A stretch of DNA of 64,000 nt from Adineta steineri (lineage: Eukaryota > Rotifera > Eurotatoria > Adinetida > Adinetidae): contig CAJNOI010000225.1 in the NCBI GenBank assembly GCA_905250115.1, positions 1,821 to 65,820 of the forward strand. The letters are read 5' to 3'. Below, one piece after another: positions 10,597-22,545 of this stretch. Under the pieces are notes generated by a model. It worked only from the letters and a program-made list of their open reading frames with translations. It was not told the DNA's origin and made no database searches. Position 1 is the stretch's first letter; every line of letters starts with the position of its first letter. The translations under genes were made by a program, and so were the position numbers.

Positions 10597-11851
10597 ATGA
10601 ACGGCATAGAAGAAATACATCTTCCACCGCGTAATCAACATAAAACTATACCAGTACCTGCTAATCATTTGGTTTCTGTAAAACATAATCGCTGGTAAGT
10701 ATTAAATTTCTCTAACTAACAAATGATTTCAAAGAGAATTTCACTAACTATTTAATTTTAAAAGGAATGCGCGCTTTAAAATTTGGATTGGAGTTTGTAC
10801 AGTGATTGGTATAGCTACATTTCTGACTGCAGTACTTATACCCATACTTCTTATCAATGTCAAATCAACAATCTCTGCAACGTCAACAAAAACAAGCGTA
10901 ACATCAACAACAACCACCACAACAACGTCAATAACAACAACAACCGCTACAACATCAACAAAAACAACATCAACATCCACAACAATCAGCACAACAACGT
11001 CAACTACAACACCTGCAGAAACCGCCACTACCACAGGATGTTATTATGGTGGAGATCTTGTTAGTTTGGTCGAAGGTGGACAACGTCATATAAAAAATTT
11101 AAAAGTTGGAGATAAAATTTGGTCAATTAATGATCATAATTTTGAACTTGTTGAAGATGAAATTGTTTTAATGATGCATAATGAACCAAGTCAAAAAGGT
11201 TTTTAATCTTTTATTTTCTTCATATTAATTTATTTTCATTTATTTCTTGTTATTAAGCTATGTTTTATACATTTCAAAGTGTTGAAGGTGGTCAATTTAG
11301 TTTAACAGGCTCTCACACCCTACCTGTATTTGATACAATAAGAAATGAAATAACAATGAAACGTGCAGACTCAGTAACTATGCAAGATCGTTTAATTATG
11401 TTTGGTAAAACAGTGGAAATAACAAATATCTCAATAACAGTTAGTCAAGGTTTTTATGCTCCACTTACATTAACTGGTTATTTAATGGTTAATAATGTAT
11501 CAACATCAGTCTTTTCTGCAAAGTAATTTATCTTAAAATAAATTTTGTAGATCATATAGATTTTGTTTTTTATTTAGTTATAAAGTTTCATCAGCAACAC
11601 TACAGTTAGGATTTTTACCAATTCGTATTTATTATCATATAACACGATGGATATATGGAAATAAATATAATCCATTTGTAGAAATACAAGAAGGTTTACA
11701 TCCAATCCCTCATTTTTATAAACAACAGCAAGTTAAATTAAGATTTTTTGTACTTAAATTACCAAAACTTTTTTTTTCAACTATTATTATCGTTATTATT
11801 GTACATTTTATTCAAAAATGGACAAGTAAATTATTATTAAAACACAAATAA
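10597..11851 (+). CDS. Membrane protein with hedgehog-type Hint autoprocessing domain
   Basis: Four exons: 10597-10694, 10765-11198, 11258-11522 and 11578-11851. All joins are GT-AG and in frame, giving 356 aa. Layout: about 38 cytosolic residues; a membrane segment at about 40-61; a Thr/Ser-rich stalk at about 66-123; then a Hint domain starting at Cys125 (GCYYGGDLVSL). The hedgehog/intein signatures are visible: VGDKIWSI, the TxxH of LTGSHTLPVF, and GFYAPLTLTGYLMVNNV, close to the hedgehog pattern YAPxTxxGTxxVNxV. Hint domains make a thioester at the first Cys and cut the chain there. Cleavage would release the Hint part from the membrane-bound mucin stalk. A second hydrophobic stretch (LFFSTIIIVIIVHFI) lies near the C-terminus. 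No hedgehog signalling domain is present, so this is not a hedgehog ligand. The last exon recurs inverted at 63865-64000. Confidence 0.85.
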
Positions 11852-12149
11852 AAGTCATCGCTACGATTCTTTTAACTTTAAGTATAAGATATTTTATGCG
11901 CTATATTACTGCTATTGCATGTACCTAGGTCATGTCATAAGGGTTTTATTCATATATATTTGCTTTTTCTTTCTTCATATATGTTTACTATATATATATT
12001 TCGTTCGTTCTTATTCTATTATGGTTTTTTCGCTTCGTGAGTTCCTCTTTGATGGGTATTTATTCGTTTTCTAAGTTTAATAAACATGATTTATTCTCAT
12101 TTGATATGTATCTAACCATTACTTTATAAATTTGATCGATTTTTTGTTG

Positions 12150-12200
12150 AGAGTGTCGGTGTGGGTGTGGAATAAAATAAATACTCACACCCACACCCAT
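12150..12200. repeat. Telomere-like hexamer palindrome (shared with A')
   Basis: GAGTGTCGGTGTGGGTGTGG faces CTCACACCCACACCCATG. The matching site in A' is 63503-63568, so this cassette predates the duplication. Confidence 0.8.
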
Positions 12201-12748
12201 GTTTACATAAGAGAGCATTATGTCCACCATCAAGTAAAGGTTACACATCATCTATTCTTTTCTTTTTATAATGCATTAGAGTATATGGATTATCGTCATT
12301 TATATAAATTAATGAATTTTGTAAGCTTTTCTCTATTTGGAATAAATCATATATCTCCTATTGGTTGTTATACATGTTTCTTTGCACTTTACGATATAAT
12401 AATCATTATCATATTTTGTTTTTTTCTATTTCAGAGATACATATAGCCCTGAAGAATACTATATTATAAAAGATACGAAACATGTCGGTGAAAATTAAAA
12501 CTTTGCATTTAATTAAATATTTTACAGGCACATCTAGAAAAGAAGAATACTTGTTAACAAACGAGCGGATACTAAAAAAGTAAAAGTTGAAACTAGCAGA
12601 CTCAACTTCTGTTTTTTTAAGAGATAGGTCGATCTGTATTCGACTGAATAAAAAAATGCAGTATAATAGAGACTAAAGAAATATTGAGTTAATTTTCTCT
12701 TCCATATCTAATGTTCATAATCGAAAAACAAAATAGGACTTATATGTT

Positions 12749-14145
12749 TTATTTACAACCATTACCAGAACCAAGACCAGGAGTACCAGCACCAATACCA
12801 CAAGTAGTATTATAGTTACAATAAATATCAGCACCGCCATCACTAGCACAACTGCTAGCACTAGTATACAAATTATAACCAGGTGGATTCGAGTAAAGAA
12901 GACAGTAATAAGTAGTACTACTATAAACACAAGTAGTACAACTTACAGCACTACAACAAACACTTGGGCTGCAATTAGGAACAACTGTTGTTGTCGTCGT
13001 TACTGTTGATGTTGATGTTGTTATTGTTGATGTTGCTGTCGTTGTTGCTGTTATTGTTGTGGTCCTTGTTATAGTAGATGTTGTTGACTTTATTGTTGAT
13101 GATACTGTTGTGTTTGAAGTTGTTGTTGTAGTTGTAGTTGTGCTTGTTGTTGATGTTATTGTTAACGTTGTTGTCGACGTTGTTGTTGTTGTTGTTGATG
13201 TCGGAGTTGATGTTGACGTTAGTGTTGAAGTTGCTGTTAAAATTGTGGTTGATGTTGATGTTGATGATGGCGTTGTTGTCGGCGATGTAGTTGGTGATAA
13301 TGATGATGATGTTGTTGTTGTTGTTTTTGTTTGTGTTATAGGTTTTTTGTTGTCGTTGATGATGTAGTTGCACTCTTTCGTCCGTTTGGCATGATTACAT
13401 TATCAACAGATGCCTGATTTATTTGCTCTTCCGTAATCTTAGCTCCTGTCATATCACTGTTTGAGAAGTGTGCACCTGTCAGATTTGAGTTTCCAAAATT
13501 TACTTCCACCAGATTTACACGATTGAAACTAGCACAAAGTAACGATGAACCATCAAATTTAACATTATTTAATCGTCCTCCATCAAATGATACACCATTT
13601 AAATTAACTGATACAAACTCCCCATTTGACATTGATATCTGATCAAAAGAAACACATTGTAAATTCAACTTGTTTAATATACCTGTTTCACTTGCTAGAT
13701 GAACATTATCAAAATTTAATTCATTCAAACGGATTATATCATCTAATTTTGTTGTTTTACATTCATTACTACAATTATTTCTACCAATTAATTGTTTTTC
13801 TTTAAGAAATTGTAAAACATCTGCTTTACGTATTGTATCCCATTGACGATGAGCAGCACGATAATATGCGTTTGCAAATGCCCATGGATTTTTTGTATCG
13901 TTAAGATAACCATCTTTATCTAATTTATAAATATTATTTAAAAATTCATCATACAGTGTTTGTTGTCTTAATTCTCTCGATTGTTCCAAATCAAACTTTT
14001 GTTTTTTCTCAGCTTGTTGTTTTTGTTGTTGATATCCAACTGCAGTATAAATAGCAAGAGCGATGGGTATAGCAACTGGCGATATAATAGTTAATATGTC
14101 TTTAAATGTAAAACGCCAAAACACTCGTTTCTTAAAATCTATCAT
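12749..14145 (-). pseudogene. Pentapeptide-repeat, Thr-rich membrane protein, frameshifted copy
   Basis: Left-copy partner of the intact gene at 61552-62958. It starts MIDFKKRVFWRF, then a membrane segment (about 17-37), a Gln/Lys-rich coiled stretch, and pentapeptide repeats such as LNGVSFDGGRLNNVKFDGSSLL. Just after the repeats, near 13340, one base is missing relative to the other copy in the A-run before the Thr tract (AAAAAACCTATAAC here, AAAAACGTCTATAAC there). The frame then ends at TAA after 269 residues. The Thr-rich tract and the Cys-rich C-terminus remain readable downstream in the original frame, ending at 12749. The break may be real or a homopolymer sequencing error. Confidence 0.75.
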
Positions 14146-14823
14146 TGTCTCAATGGGATTTTAGAGTAAAAAGTAAAATATTGTGGTGTGCTCGAATATT
14201 AAGAAAACACAAATGCTATACTAATAATTAGTCTTTTTCTCTTATTTAACAACATATCAAGTAACAGTTTTAATTATATTTTCAAAATCAAATTTAACAA
14301 AAAAAAAATGAATAGGTAAATGTTCATTACAGACACAACAATAATTAGAAAAATAGTTTCTTGTTACGTTCAATACAATGAACGTTGAATTTGATCTAGA
14401 ATAACAAGAATGTGTAAGTATCGGTAAATGAAGATCGTAGGAGACGATGAAAGAAGAAAACTTATACTGTTGATTTAAATATCGGAGACTTCTTCGTACG
14501 TCTACAAACAATACAAAATTGTAGAATTTAGTTAACTTTCCAAAATAATGAAAAATCTATTTTGATGGTAACTGTGATATGATCTGGTCATATCCATTAC
14601 AAAGTTCTACAAAAAAAGAGATACTCTAGACTTGATGAATAATTTTTTAACCAACTCCTTTGTTCCACACAGATAGTTCTTAATAAATATTTTTCTTTCA
14701 GAGTTTTTCATATAAAAATCCTTGATATACATAAGTTAGTCTAAAAATGTAGTGGAAACAGCTTTATAACTGACTTAAATTATTTAATTTTATAATTTCT
14801 CAAAAAATAAGAATAAAATTACA
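14146..14823. other. Upstream region of the left pentapeptide gene
   Basis: Noncoding but clearly alignable, inverted, with 60873-61551. No gene of its own. Confidence 0.6.
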
Positions 14824-14910
14824 AGGATGTGGGTATGGGTGTGGGTGGTGCGAGAAATGGATACAATATCAACACCCACATCGGCATTCACACCCACCCA
14901 TTCACCCACA
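14824..14910. repeat. Telomere-like palindrome at the A/B block boundary
   Basis: AAGGATGTGGGTATGGGTGT, a loop with GGATACAATATC, then CACCCACATCGGCATTCACA and CCCACCCATTCACCCACA. Homology to A' ends on its left side and homology to B' begins on its right side. Confidence 0.85.
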
Positions 14911-15239
14911 AGCTGCTGATGTTTTGATGATGAATATAATTCATATGTGCATATGCCAATGACGTAGTTATGTCGTGCCAATAAATTCTCATGCGCAATT
15001 GATGAAGTGCTTTTATATGTGTAGATAAATAATATATAAATGATCGATGAAAGAAAACTTATTTTGAAGAGGTATTACAATAACACGCTCTTTAAATTAA
15101 TCATCAATCATGTTTTGTTTTTTTTATTTCTTTAAGATTAGCTGCCATTTTCGAATCACCTCATATGAATATAGATGAAAATCGGGCTGACTAAAAACTC
15201 TTTCATTGGTATTGTGATGTCTTTAAGAAATAGATAATG
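14911..15239 (+). repeat. Block B (noncoding), left copy
   Basis: About 90% identical, in the same orientation, to 52010-52340. It begins CTGCTGATGTTTTGATGATG. No ORF. It continues through the palindrome at 15240-15306, which is present in both copies. Confidence 0.85.
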
Positions 15240-15306
15240 TGACGGTGCAGGCGTAGGCCTGAATGCCTGGTATACATGAAAATCATATCAACACCCACAT
15301 CCATTT
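15240..15306. repeat. Telomere-like palindrome, degenerate
   Basis: A G-rich arm GTGACGGTGCAGGCGTAGG, the loop phrase GGTATACATGAAAATCATATC, and a C-rich arm CACCCACATCCA. The loop phrase is identical in the B' copy. Confidence 0.7.
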
Positions 15307-16682
15307 AGTACTTTAGAAATTATACGTGATTAAATATCGTTTTTCTCTGATGAGCAGGAATTGGTCTATACTTGTGTATTAAAATTACGCAACAGATACA
15401 GTTTTTTTATGGTCGAGAGCAAAGAACAATTAATAGGCTTATTTTTAAGAAATTTTTCTCTTATATTAATAAAGTTATTAGTTAGAATGGAGAATTCTTA
15501 TATTTACTTAATGAACAAAATCAAGTAAAGATTAATTATTAGTTTTTGAGTTCATGATGAACAATTATCATTAGTAAATCATATTATAAAACCAAAGAAT
15601 TTAGAAATCAAATAAAAGAAATGTCTAACTTTTAAAATACTCTCGAAATATTTTCATTATAAATTAATCGATTGTAATGAAAAAATCTTGAATCTTTCTT
15701 CTCTAGTAATATAAAATAATATGAATGAGAAATACATAAAAACATTTCTTATTCAATAATACTATCAATCATTTTCAAAGATTTGATGATAAAAAGAAAA
15801 ATATTAATTCAATCGAAATCAAGAGTTTTCTGAAAGCATATTGAAGGATGGATTAAAAATTTCTCTCAAAAAAATGAGATACATAAATACGAATGAAATA
15901 GTATCTTGGAGCTTGATGAAAAAGAATATATAAAAACATGAATTCACTCAAAAACCATAGAAGTACTGAGATGATGAATACCAATTTCAATAATTCTCAG
16001 AATTAGAGTTGGTGAATGTTTTCATATCAATACATGTATCTTTGCTTCAGTAAATTATAATATATCATTTTAATTTGAGGAAATTTTGTACTCATACTCA
16101 TGTAGTCCATATTGAACGGCATAAAAGTTCAAAATATGATTTATAATTATATCTGAATCATTCTTGTACTTTTTTTTTGTATATGTTAAACACCTACGTG
16201 TATATTCATTACCTATTCTAATCTTTTATGATTGATGAATCTGAGAGAAAACCATGATTTTACTTTTTCTAACATCATTAGAAATATTTTGATTTATTAT
16301 GTCACTGATAGATCCAAAATAATAAATAGCATGTTTTTCTTGTCTTCATTTATTAAGTTTATGATGAATAATTTCATCAAATATAGAAACTAGTTTTTCC
16401 TATTTTATGTATGTTTAACTTTGTTTTTCTTCATTTTGATTCTAAGCCGACTCAAGTAAGTGTTTGATATCAAAAACTCTCATACCTTCATGATATGATT
16501 CTGTAGATATTACATTGCCCTTAAATTTAAAATACTGATATTTAATATAATAAAGTAATGAGATAACGAAGCCATGAGACACTAATTGACAATGGTACCA
16601 TTGTTTTTCATGAAAGTTTTAATTTTATATTCAGAGTAATCAAAATAAATATTTACAAGTGATATTTATTATTCTGTGACAA
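15307..16682. other. AT-rich intergenic region, no gene seen
   Basis: About 1.4 kb of very AT-rich sequence upstream of the three-module membrane gene. I found no repeat, exon or RNA gene in it. Confidence 0.5.
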
Positions 16683-19600
16683 ATGTCGTCCTTAAAAGAA
16701 TATTTTCTGAATTTAAATTTATTTTTACCATCACCCGATTCCAATGAACAGGAAAATGATCAACAACGTCGATGGAATATTATTGGTACACGAACTTATA
16801 TTATACTTGTTATATCCATTCTTTTTATTATTGGTCTTGTTTTATTATTACTTGAACAACGGGTGATGGTTACTATACCAAATCCAACAAAAGAACAATT
16901 TGAACGTCTGCCTATGAATGCAAAATGTTCATGTTCTCATATTTCTATTCCATATGGAAAGTTTATGTCATTGAAAACAAGTTTTCATCAAGTTTGTTCA
17001 AGTGATTTTATTACTGACCGATGGCTAAATGCAGTTGATTCGAAAACAAATACAACTTATTTTGCTTTTCATGACTTTCGACGTTTTGGTAATGCCCAGT
17101 TTCAAGCACTTGCTGCTTATTGTCGTTTGTCAGAATCATATACTAATCAAAGTATTAATATCATTTCTCAAAATATATTGCTAAGTCCACAAATCTTATC
17201 GGAAACATTTCTGCAGTCATACATCAATGCAACAATTGAACAATTCAAACTGAAAACACCATATACTTTTAATACTCAACTAAAATTAGTCATTGAAATG
17301 ACAATCGCCAATGAGTTAATACCTGCAGTACAAACCACCAACACTTTCTTAAACTTACGCGTAGTAGTTGGTCTACATGTACAATCGTACCGACGAACGA
17401 ATGGTTCTAAGTGTTATTGCATACTGAACAAATGTAATCAAATACAGTCAGGTATTGTCGATAAATTTGGAGACATTACGCAGTTTGATTCCGAGAATAG
17501 TTTGGCATGGTCTATACCAGGAATATCAACAGGTTGTTTCCCAGGATTTACAATCCTACAGTCGACACTTGAATGTTTCTACAATCAAACATGTGTAAAC
17601 GAACTTATTTCATATTTTCCAACAAGTAAAAAATTCAAAACGATGATTATAAATAATGAAAGTTTATATAAACCAACATCAACTGTCCAATCAGTAATTG
17701 ATAAATTGATGATTGAAAATTGGACAATGAATATTTCTTATGATAAATATTATTCAGAATGTGCACCATCTTCATGTACCTATTTGAAAATATCTCGACG
17801 AGATTTTGGTCATGTCTTGAAAAAATTGATTGGCTTATTGTCTAGTTTGGCATTAATACTGGGGTTAATAATTCCACTTGTTATTCGATTCATTATACAA
17901 CGACGAGATCGAACACCAAAACCGCGAATTTCTTGTAAGTAAAAGTTACTATCAATGAGAAAGTGGAAAAGTAACAAATTAATAATTAAGAATAAAACAG
18001 AAAAAAAAGAAAAAGATGAAAGAAGGAAAAAAAAGTTAATGATAATCAGTTGATGATTTTAGTCATGACAATAGTTAAAGGAAATTGATTTTGCATATTT
18101 TGATAAAATAAAATTATATTTCTTTTCTCAATATTTAGTCAAAAATCGTTTATATCAATTTAAAGAAACTGTTCAAAAAAAATTAATTGAATTGAACATT
18201 TTCAAACATTCTTCTAATACAGATCAACAAACGAAATTTCAACGTTATGGAACACGATTATATATATTTTTGCTCATTGGTTCAATGATAATTATAACTA
18301 TTTATGTATTTTTACAAAAGTCAATTCAATCAAAAACGATCTCTTATCCTACTGAATCTCAGTTTACTCAACTTCAAGAAAAATATTCTCAATCACTTTC
18401 ATGCCCATGCAGTTCAGTATCAATACCTTATTTAAATTTTACAACAATTCAACCACAATATCATCAATTATGTCAAAGTGATCTCATTTCTGAAGGATGG
18501 ATTCATTACATGAAGGAAAGTATCAATGAAAATAATATGTATTACTTTGATTATCGAATAATTTCTACCAATTATTTTCAATTATTATCAATATTTTGTG
18601 AACAAGCTAAGGAAACCATTGATAATGCACTTGAGATTTTTCTCAGAACAGAATTCGTTAGTTCACAAGCTCTTGCAAAAGAATCGTTTCAAAATCAAAT
18701 AGACTCATCGATTGAAGATTGGAAATTAACAACGACAAATACTTTTAAAAGAACTATTCAATTAATTCAAGGAATTTATCAAGGAAATCAGTTGATTAGT
18801 AGTATACATACTGGTAATTTTCTAGTAGATAAAAATTTAGAAGTATATGTAAGCCCAGAAACAAGCCTAGGATGTAATTGTATTTTAAATTCATCCTGTT
18901 ATTCTACTGTTGAACTTTATCGTACCTTTGAAGATAAGGGATACTTTGCTGATCCATATCCAGTTCCGAATTTTCTTTATGGTTGTTATCCAACTCAATC
19001 ATTATTTATATCAACACTAGAATGTTTTTATAATCTATCATGTATGTTAACAATTGATAACGATTTGGGTTCTTTAGTACCTTTCAATTTTTCTGCTCTT
19101 AATCAAAATTTAAATCAACCAAATGAAACAATTGAAGAGATTCTCAATCGATTAATGGTTGATAAATGGTTACCAACTGTTTCTTTTTCATCTTATTATG
19201 AAAAATGTTTACCAAAATCATGTACATATCAATATGATGGTCGAAATAATATATTTATTAGTATTACAACTATTATAAGTATATTTGGTGGTTTATCACT
19301 TGCATTGAAACTTTTAATTATGATTAGTCTGGAATTTATTAACAAAATTTTTTCAAATAATTTCTTTCATTTAATTTCATTCAATTTCATTAAAGAAATC
19401 TTTATTTGTCATACTCAAAATCAAATTATTCATCGATTACATGTCATTTTAGTTATTGGAATTCTTACTTCATTTTATATATTTTCTGCTTTTACTCCTC
19501 GTGTAATTCTTATTGAAACCGATAAACCTTCATTAGAAATCTATGAAGATTTATATAAAAAATATAATGATACACTGGAATGTCCATGTTTACAATCATC

Positions 19601-20516
19601 AATGAAATATAAATCATTTTTAACTTTAACAACTCGGTTTCATGAAATATGTTCAAGTCACTTTATTACAGATCGGTGGTTTTCATATTTATATGAGAAA
19701 AGAGATAATGATAAACGACATTCACCATATGATTTTTACAATTCAGCAGTTGGACAATTTAAATTACTTTCCTCATTTTGTATTTTGTCAAAAGAAACAG
19801 TTTTTGAATCAACTTTTCAATTAGAAACAACGCATTTTAATAATAATCAACTTTTACCATCCTATATGTTAAATAATACAATTGAGATGTTTATTAATGA
19901 ATTTCAACAAACAATTTCACAATCATTTGTCAATAGTATTTCATTAATTCGAGAAACAATTAGTAGTAATATGTTCATGACCGTATACCTAAGTAATTGG
20001 GAGTTAGATGGTTCATATAATGACCTTCTTTTAAGGGTTACTCTTATGTTTCCCTTAAATTATACTGAATGTAGTTGTTCATCATCATCTAAATGTGTTA
20101 GTTCATCACATGGAATGTTAACTGGTTGTTATCCATTTGAATCAATATTTCAAACAACATTACACTGTTTTTATAATCAACAATGTATTGATTCAACAAA
20201 TAATTTCAACTCAATAAATATTTCATCATTAGAAACAAGTCGTTTTTCAGTAAATCAAACAATTGAATCAGTTGTCAATGAATTAATGATTGAAGAATTA
20301 AAATTTGAAATAAATTATCCGAATTATTTTAATCAATGTTCACCATCATTATGTATTTATACATATGTTGACAAAAGGAATGCTATTGAAGGAATATTAA
20401 CATTAATTGGTTTATATGGTGGTTTCGTTATTATTTGTCGATTAATTGCTATTATTGTTGTCAAAAAAGTGTGTCGGGTGAATAGTATAGTTAATCCGGC
20501 TACAAATTTATCTTAA
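16683..20516 (+). CDS. Three-module Cys-rich membrane protein (copy C)
   Basis: Two exons: 16683-17934 and 18139-20516. The TCTT|GTAAGT donor and TATTTAG acceptor join in frame to give 1209 aa. The protein is three tandem modules of about 400 aa. Each has an N-terminal membrane segment, then a PTxxQFxxL...CxCSxxSIPYxxF motif, HQxCxSDxIxxxW, a CxC pair, GCYPxxSxxxxTLECFYNxxC, a xCxPxxCTY motif and a C-terminal membrane segment. That suggests six membrane passes with three Cys-rich loops carrying many N-x-S/T sites. The two-pass, Cys-rich-loop plan resembles DEG/ENaC channels, but I see none of their diagnostic motifs, so I do not assign that. The family is not recognised. The exon boundary falls between modules 1 and 2, consistent with growth by module duplication. 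Confidence 0.8.
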
Positions 20517-20652
20517 ATAAACAAAGATTTTATTGCTTTTCGTTTCTGTTCGTATTAGTCACGCTTTATGCTTATTCAATCAATAAAAATAAAACTTATC
20601 ATATTAATTTTTTCTTCAATATCTAAACTCGGTTTACTTGTTCCCACATTGT

Positions 20653-20733
20653 TCTTGAGGGTGTGGGTGTGGGGTTGTGTTTGCGTCCGATCCAAATGTT
20701 CATAGCACAATACCATCACACACATTCACACCT
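20653..20733. repeat. Telomere-like hexamer palindrome
   Basis: CTTGAGGGTGTGGGTGTGGG on the left, an ACAATACCA-containing loop, and a degenerate CACACACATTCACACC arm on the right. Confidence 0.75.
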
Positions 20734-21734
20734 TTAGAATATTTCATATTGAATATCATAAATTCATAAATGTTTAAAAGAAGAAAAATAAATGTTTTTT
20801 TTTCTTGATTAATTTATTTTGAAATAAAAAGAAAGTCTACTTTAATAGAACAACAACTATATCAACGTTGAATTTGTTCGAAGTGGATCTCTATCCTCGA
20901 ACATAATTGCCACCTTTGTATCGATCGATTTAAAATAAAAATAAATATCAATTTGTTTTTACTTTTGATTAACAAATAACATTGTAATCGGAGGATCATC
21001 ATAAAATATGAACAATTTTCTGAATATCAAGATTTTTACCGTAAAAATGAAATGATTCATATAGAGCAATATCACATAGATTTGGAAAACGAAATGAATA
21101 TGTTTTGCAGTCATTAAAAACTCAGAAATCAGCTATATAAAGCTAATGAATAGAATATACTTTTAATACGCAGTAAAATAATTTTCTAATAATAATTAAT
21201 CTCTTGAAATGATACCTATTGAATATAATACAATAATTAATTGATTAAAACTTGAGAAAATTTCGTTTAATGCAAATTTTATCAGCAATTATTTCAGAAT
21301 TATCAATATACGTATATTTTTGTTAAATGCTTTGCGACCCATTATTAAATACTTTTTCTATATGGTTAAGAAAAGAATCATTCTGATTTATTTTCAATGT
21401 TATGATTACTAAACCATTAAATCAGATGTTGTCATAGGTAGATAAGAAAATTTACTTGATGATTATATTTTCTATAATAATCTTTCGATGAAAATCGAAA
21501 CGACGATTGTAACCGTAAAATATAATTCTTATCAAACTTGTCGTACAGGCTTTTCCTCTATTGACGTTTATATTGAGAGAAATTACAATTTATGGCTTTC
21601 TGTTCGATATTGCTTTTTTATTTTTCTAGAAGATTAATCAAAACAGCGTTTGAGAATTAGAAACTTCAGGAAAAAGTCGAGATGTCTAATTTTGAAGTGA
21701 TTTATGGTTAATAATAAACTTATTGACTAGTTGA

Positions 21735-21813
21735 TTAAGGGTGTGGGTGAGTGCAGATGTAGGTTTGGGTGTGAATGTGAATACATCTTATTTATCGCAC
21801 TCACACCCACCCT
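21735..21813. repeat. Telomere-like hexamer palindrome near the D block edge
   Basis: TTAAGGGTGTGGGTGAGTGC faces GCACTCACACCCACCCTAG. The outer 19 bp pair nearly perfectly. The left edge of D homology lies about 110 bp to the right. Confidence 0.8.
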
Positions 21814-21975
21814 AGTAAATTACTTGTGTTCAATAGTTGATTATCATTAAATTGTGATTCAAATAGATCATTGGTAGTAACAAAACTGTGAAGAAGTAAA
21901 AGAATTGCTTTTGATGGATCAAAATTTTATGAAATTTGAAGATAAGTTAATTTTTATATTCTCGAGTAGACAATC

Positions 21976-22242
21976 ATGAAAATGTTTCTTTTGTCTAATA
22001 ATCGATTGGCATTTTCTCGTTTGAAAGCAATGCGTACAAATTTTTTGTTTGTATATCTGGGCCAGTATTGTATTTTTTTATTATTGCTTTCGTTCGAAAT
22101 AATTCATAAGATTTGTTTTTTTGAAAATTTATTTAATCAAATAAATCCTTACAAAAGACAGCTATTCAATACTGAGGAAGAAATTGCTAAGAGATATATG
22201 TTAATAATTAAAAGAAAGAGGCAAAAAGTACTATACGAATAA
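21976..22242 (+). CDS. Possible small hydrophobic protein, 88 aa
   Basis: An ORF starting MKMFLLSNNRLAFSRLKAMR with a hydrophobic core QYCIFLLLLSF. The duplicate block carries a similar reading frame at 50850-51119, but substitutions between copies are not concentrated at silent sites and the last residues differ by frame. It runs convergently towards the 90-aa gene and may be no more than its 3' flank. Weak call. Confidence 0.25.
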   Translation: MKMFLLSNNRLAFSRLKAMRTNFLFVYLGQYCIFLLLLSFEIIHKICFFENLFNQINPYKRQLFNTEEEIAKRYMLIIKRKRQKVLYE

Positions 22243-22266
22243 TGTTTTGATGAAAAGCATTTGAAA

Positions 22267-22539
22267 TTAGAAGAAGGAAGCTCCATGAGAAATACTATTT
22301 GAAGCAGCTGAAAATCGGCTTGCTTTTGCACGTGAAGCTTTGGCTGCATTTCGTGTATGACTTTCATTGAATTTCACAGTACCAAAAGGTGTTGGAACTT
22401 TCAAAGAATATTTGTCTTTAACACTTCTGGCTGCAACAGAAGCTACTTCAAATGATGATCCATCTGCTCGGCTTGATCTTCGTTTTGTTGAATAGTTACG
22501 TGCCACTGGATAACAACCATCGTCACAAAAGAGACTCAT
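22267..22539 (-). CDS. Conserved 90-aa Ser/Ala/Lys-rich protein
   Basis: The ATG at 22539 gives MSLFCDDGCYPVARNYSTKR... and ends HGASFF. An upstream GTG two codons earlier is not a likely start in a eukaryote. The partner at 50564-50836 differs at only a few residues, and the C-terminal half is identical in both, so it is probably expressed. Features: an acidic Cys pair near the start, KRRSSRADGSS, a central segment VPTPFGTVKF, and an AKASRAKASRFSAAS tail rich in small and basic residues. No membrane segment. I do not recognise the family. Confidence 0.6.
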   Translation of the reverse strand: MSLFCDDGCYPVARNYSTKRRSSRADGSSFEVASVAARSVKDKYSLKVPTPFGTVKFNESHTRNAAKASRAKASRFSAASNSISHGASFF

Positions 22540-22545
22540 CTTCAC

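Larger units (their letters stand above)
11716..14823 (+). repeat. Block A of the palindromic duplication (left copy)
   Basis: The whole stretch matches 60873-64000 in reverse complement, covering the last Hint exon, the spacer, the pentapeptide gene and its upstream region. Position 11716 pairs with 64000, so the match continues beyond the window. The right edge stops exactly where the telomere-like palindrome at 14824 begins. Confidence 0.9.
20517..21921. other. Intergenic between blocks C and D
   Basis: AT-rich. Contains two telomere-like palindromes (20653-20733 and 21735-21813). No gene seen. Confidence 0.5.

Noticed and set aside
10597..11851. Hedgehog ligand gene
   Set aside because: Only the C-terminal autoprocessing (Hint) domain is present. 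The N-terminal signalling domain is replaced by a membrane anchor and a Thr-rich stalk.
12975..13373. Asn/Ile-rich and Val/Asp-rich ORFs over the Thr-coding repeat (both strands)
   Set aside because: They are other-frame readings of the ACA/TCA trinucleotide tract that encodes the Thr stalk. The same happens at 10744-11034 and 62271-62687.
16683..20516. DEG/ENaC channel assignment for the three-module protein
   Set aside because: The two-pass, Cys-rich-loop plan is similar, but the family's pre-TM2 and post-TM1 motifs are not present.
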